DNA of 7,733 nucleotides from Bacteroidota bacterium. GTDB lineage: Bacteria; Bacteroidota; Bacteroidia; Bacteroidales; Prolixibacteraceae. Below the pieces are notes generated by a model. The model was not told the DNA's origin. It saw only the letters and a list, made by a program, of their open reading frames with translations, and ran no database searches. The stretch lies in contig JAEWME010000070.1 in the NCBI GenBank assembly GCA_023393265.1, positions 1-7,733 on the forward strand. The letters are read 5' to 3'. The position numbers and the translations under genes were made by a program. This document shows positions 5,483-7,733 of this stretch, piece by piece; the stretch's first letter is position 1, and each line of letters starts with the position of its first letter.

Positions 5483-7045
5483 ATGATCAAACTAACCATT
5501 GATAACCAACAACTGGAAGTTCTGCCCGGAACTTCTGTCTGGAAGGCCGCGCAAGCTGCTGGCATCCAAATTCCAACCATGTGCTACCTCGAAGGAACCG
5601 AGCATTTTACTTCGTGCATGGTTTGCCTTGTAAAAGACGCCCACACCGGGCGGCTGTTTGCCTCGTGTTCCACGCCTGTTTTTGAAGGGCAACACATCAT
5701 CACCAACGATGCTGAAACCACCGAATCGCGCAAAGCGGCGCTCGAATTGCTGTTGAGTGAACATGTGGGCGATTGTGAAGCGCCCTGTCAGTTGGTTTGT
5801 CCGGCGCACATGAACATTCCGCTGATGAACCGCCTGATCGCCAAAGGCGATTTTGCCAAAGCCTTGGAGGTAGTAAAGCGTGACATTGCTTTGCCGTCGA
5901 TTTTGGGCCGCATTTGTCCTGCTCCGTGTGAAGCGGGTTGCCGCCGCAAACAAGTGGATGAGGCAGTCTCTATTTGTCACCTGAAAATGTATGTTGGTGA
6001 CGAAGACCTCAAAAGTGAAAAGCCCTATCTGCCACAATTGGCGCCGCTTTCAGGAAAGAAAGTCGCGGTAATTGGTGCTGGTCCTGCTGGTTTGGCTGCT
6101 GCGTATTACCTTCAGCAAAAAGGACATCAGACAGTAATTTTTGATAAAAACAGCAAGGCTGGAGGCGAGCTGCGTTTGATAGAAGAAGAACTGCTGCCTG
6201 CTTCGGTGATTGATCAGGAAGTGGCACAAATACTGGCGACCGGCGTTGAACTTCGGCTCAACGAGACGATTGGCGCTGATCGTTTTGCAACGCTTCCCGA
6301 CGAATACGACGCAGTGGTTGTGGCCACTGGAACCATTTCCGAAGAAACTTCCGCCTTTAGCCTGAAATCGTCAAAAACCGGATTTTTAGCCGACAAAACC
6401 AGTTACCAAACATCTATCCCGAATGTATTTGCCGTTGGCAACTCGCTGCGCGCTTCCAAGCTGGCAGTCCGCTCGGTGGGGCAAGGAAAAGAAGTGGCAA
6501 CTGTGATCGATGAATTTTTCAAAACATCAGAAGTAAAAGGCTACCCGGAGCGGTTCAATTCCAAATTCGGACGATTGGCGGAGCCGGAATTTATTCAATA
6601 TAGAAAGGACTCTGATGATGCGCCCCGCCAAAAGTCAGATGTTTCAGGCTTTAGCAAAGAGGCGGCCATGATTGAAGCAAAACGTTGCATGCATTGCGAT
6701 TGCCGTACTCCGGAATCGTGCATATTGCGCGAATTATCCGACCGGTATCAGGCTGCACAAAAGCGCTTTCAGGGCGAAGAACGTTTCAATGTTGAGAAAT
6801 TTGTTCATCGCGAAGGTATTGTTTACGAGTCGAATAAGTGCATCAAATGCGGTATCTGCGTTCGGCTAACCCGCGAACATCAGGAAGAATTTGGTTTTAC
6901 CTTTATTGGCCGCGGCTTCGATGTAAAAATCGGCGTTCCTTTCAACGAAAGCGTCCAAAAAGGGTTGGAGAAAACGGTCGAGATTGTTGCGAAAGCTTGT
7001 CCGACGGGGGCTTTGGCGATGTTTAATCAGGAGGAACAGCTATAG
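5483..7045 (+). CDS. Multi-cluster Fe-S flavoprotein (NuoG-like [2Fe-2S] + GltD-like + ferredoxin-like)
   Basis: Probable cytoplasmic electron-transfer protein of 520 residues; partner and substrate unknown. (1) Residues 1-75 form a NuoG/HydA-type [2Fe-2S] domain with C34-x10-C45-x2-C48-x13-C62. (2) About 80-170: SEHVGDC (H94, C98) merges into a GltD-type 4Fe-4S region, PCQLVCPAHMNIP (C102, C106), then ICPAPCEAGCRRK (C145, C149, C153) and C165. (3) 192-335: FAD domain with VIGAGPAGLAAAYYL (G198, G200, G203), the AGGELR motif, VVVATG (about 278-283) and the second FAD motif NVFAVGN (314-320). Only about 30 residues separate the last two motifs; GltD relatives carry their NADPH-binding Rossmann domain there, so it appears absent. 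(4) A Cys-rich segment RCMHCDC (C402, C405, C407, C413). (5) C-terminal ferredoxin-like domain with C453-x2-C456-x2-C459 and ACPTGAL (C506). It follows the four-helix-bundle gene by 38 bases. Calling it simply glutamate synthase small chain would be wrong, since no large subunit is adjacent. Confidence 0.85.
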   Translation: MIKLTIDNQQLEVLPGTSVWKAAQAAGIQIPTMCYLEGTEHFTSCMVCLVKDAHTGRLFASCSTPVFEGQHIITNDAETTESRKAALELLLSEHVGDCEAPCQLVCPAHMNIPLMNRLIAKGDFAKALEVVKRDIALPSILGRICPAPCEAGCRRKQVDEAVSICHLKMYVGDEDLKSEKPYLPQLAPLSGKKVAVIGAGPAGLAAAYYLQQKGHQTVIFDKNSKAGGELRLIEEELLPASVIDQEVAQILATGVELRLNETIGADRFATLPDEYDAVVVATGTISEETSAFSLKSSKTGFLADKTSYQTSIPNVFAVGNSLRASKLAVRSVGQGKEVATVIDEFFKTSEVKGYPERFNSKFGRLAEPEFIQYRKDSDDAPRQKSDVSGFSKEAAMIEAKRCMHCDCRTPESCILRELSDRYQAAQKRFQGEERFNVEKFVHREGIVYESNKCIKCGICVRLTREHQEEFGFTFIGRGFDVKIGVPFNESVQKGLEKTVEIVAKACPTGALAMFNQEEQL

Positions 7046-7198
7046 CTTTTTGGCGTTAAGTCGCGCAAAGTAATTGCTTCTGACTACTTTTGGATCGGCA
7101 CCAAGTGCGGCGTAAATTGTAGTTTTTGCATCGATGATAACGGCTTGCATTTTGGTTAAATCCGGAGAGACAATGGGGGCTTGCTTCTTTTCGTACAT
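7040..7198 (-). CDS. Small hypothetical protein, 52 residues
   Basis: On the minus strand an ATG at 7198-7196 opens a frame of 52 codons ending in TAG at 7042-7040. The protein begins MYEKKQAPIVSPDLTKMQ and ends YFARLNAKKL; it is basic at both ends, has no signal peptide or membrane helix, and carries no motif I recognise. Support for a real gene: a good Shine-Dalgarno (GAAAGGAAA at 7213-7205, with AGGAA seven bases from the ATG), unlike most genes here; a TAnnTTTG box upstream; a complete fit in the gap between its neighbours; and balanced, protein-like composition. It converges on the flavoprotein gene, overlapping by six bases. The function is unknown. Confidence 0.65.
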   Translation of the reverse strand: MYEKKQAPIVSPDLTKMQAVIIDAKTTIYAALGADPKVVRSNYFARLNAKKL

Positions 7199-7204
7199 GA
7201 AATG

Positions 7205-7213
7205 TTTCCTTTC
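7205..7213 (-). promoter_or_regulatory. Ribosome-binding site of the 52-residue gene
   Basis: The minus-strand sequence GAAAGGAAA places AGGAA seven bases before the ATG. It is the only convincing Shine-Dalgarno in the window and is the main argument for this start codon. Confidence 0.6.
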
Positions 7214-7248
7214 GTTATGTGACTATTTGTTTTTATGGCGCTAAACCA

Positions 7249-7256
7249 CAAATGTA
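7249..7256 (-). promoter_or_regulatory. Bacteroidota-type -7 box for the 52-residue gene
   Basis: The minus strand reads TACATTTG, an exact TAnnTTTG match. It predicts a start near 7242 and a leader of about 44 bases that includes the Shine-Dalgarno. No -33 TTG lies at the usual distance. Confidence 0.4.
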
Positions 7257-7402
7257 AGCTTAAATATGGGTCTTTTGCTTTTTAGTTTGACAATCAGTTC
7301 AATTTGGGGCTTTATTTAATCCTGAGTTTGAAAGAGCACGACCAATTAGATTTTCTGATGATTTTAAAGCGTACGTTTTCTTCAAAAGTCCTTCGTATTT
7401 TA

Positions 7403-7410
7403 TAGTTTTG
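7403..7410 (+). promoter_or_regulatory. Possible -7 box for the beta-propeller gene
   Basis: TAGTTTTG matches TAnnTTTG and lies 25 bases before the ATG at 7436, giving a very short leader (start about 7417). A -33 TTG is not seen. Together with the minus-strand box at 7249-7256 it makes 7199-7435 a divergent promoter region. I see nothing else there beyond AT-rich sequence. Confidence 0.35.
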
Positions 7411-7435
7411 AAACATAGCCTAAACAGTTTATCCG

Positions 7436-7733
7436 ATGAAGGTATTCAGATTAATTTTTCTTTCTTTTTTTGTGTTCATGGCGATCACAGGTTCGGCTCA
7501 AACGTGGTACATCTTTCGTGGCAATCAGCAACTAACCGGTGCTACTTCGGCATCAATCCCTGAGAAACCAAAATTATTGACATCTTTCCAAACAGGCGAT
7601 GATATTAAAGCTTCGCCAGTGATTTCGAGTCAGACCATTTTCTGCGGATCGACCGACGGAACGATGTATGCCATTGGTTTCGACGGAAAACTTAAATGGA
7701 AATTTGCTTCCGGAAACGCTATTGAAGCTCCGG
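7436..7733 (+). CDS. Exported PQQ-type beta-propeller repeat protein (5' part only)
   Basis: The first 99 codons of a gene that runs off the right edge. The N-terminus is a Sec signal peptide: MKVFR, then a hydrophobic core (LIFLSFFVFMAI) and a likely signal peptidase I site after GSA (residue 21), leaving Gln as the first mature residue, as is common in Bacteroidota. The mature part starts with WYIFRG, like the W-x-x-FRG opening of many PQQ-binding-like beta-propeller proteins. The first blade follows at about 54-99: SPVISSQTIFCGSTDG, then MYAIGFDGKLKWKF and a Gly-rich turn, matching the usual pattern of the repeat (GS-x-DG-x-x-YA ... G-x-x-x-W). The product is probably periplasmic or surface-bound. 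Whether it binds a quinone cofactor, is BamB-like, or acts as a scaffold cannot be judged from one blade. Confidence 0.85.
   Translation, partial: MKVFRLIFLSFFVFMAITGSAQTWYIFRGNQQLTGATSASIPEKPKLLTSFQTGDDIKASPVISSQTIFCGSTDGTMYAIGFDGKLKWKFASGNAIEAP

Noticed and set aside
7068..7096. Hairpin AAAGTA/TACTTT as a terminator for the flavoprotein gene
   Set aside because: The stem is only six A/T-rich base pairs with a long loop, and it lies inside the convergent small gene.
7266..7319. Short hydrophobic frame of 17 codons beginning MGLLLF
   Set aside because: It is very short, has no ribosome-binding site and lies in the divergent promoter region; chance is the better explanation.

Overview
The window most likely comes from a member of the Bacteroidota, probably a marine or anaerobic Bacteroidales/Marinilabiliales-type lineage. 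The reasons are the PheT sequence, start codons that mostly lack a Shine-Dalgarno sequence, several TAnnTTTG boxes (the Bacteroidota -7 promoter element) ahead of genes, and a secreted protein whose signal peptide ends in ...GSA|Q. The family-level placement is inference; no rRNA gene is present.

Layout: 1-323 is intergenic, with a strong intrinsic terminator (152-190) for a gene to the left and a -7 box ahead of pheT. pheT (324-2774, phenylalanyl-tRNA synthetase beta chain) is complete and has its own terminator. Next come two tandem EamA/DMT-type membrane transporter genes. The first (2905-3807) is interrupted by an in-frame TAG at codon 56 and is probably a fresh pseudogene. The second (3951-4853) is intact. 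A four-helix-bundle protein of the 23S rRNA intervening-sequence (IVS) family follows (5067-5444). Then comes a multi-cluster flavoprotein (5483-7045) that joins a NuoG-like [2Fe-2S] domain, a GltD-like Fe-S/FAD module and a C-terminal ferredoxin-like domain. A small convergent gene of 52 codons (7198-7040, minus strand) shares its stop hexamer with the flavoprotein gene. The right edge holds the first 99 codons of an exported PQQ-type beta-propeller protein (7436 onward).

The main unusual signal is a family of 31-bp intergenic repeat units. Each is exactly four heptads of consensus AACYYGY followed by a closing (A/G)AC. There are five copies: an inverted pair between the pheT terminator and the start codon of the broken transporter, a second more widely spaced inverted pair between the intact transporter and the four-helix-bundle gene, and one copy overlapping the stop codon of the four-helix-bundle gene. 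The four-helix-bundle gene therefore lies between two directly oriented units, which suggests a small mobile or recombining cassette. The second notable point is the flavoprotein: it appears to lack the NAD(P)H-binding domain that normally interrupts the FAD domain in GltD relatives, and its terminal ferredoxin domain has lost one of two clusters in a coherent way.

The genes do not form one obvious pathway. pheT is housekeeping, the transporters and repeats look like accessory insertions, and the flavoprotein and the beta-propeller protein are redox-type genes whose connection is not shown by this sequence.
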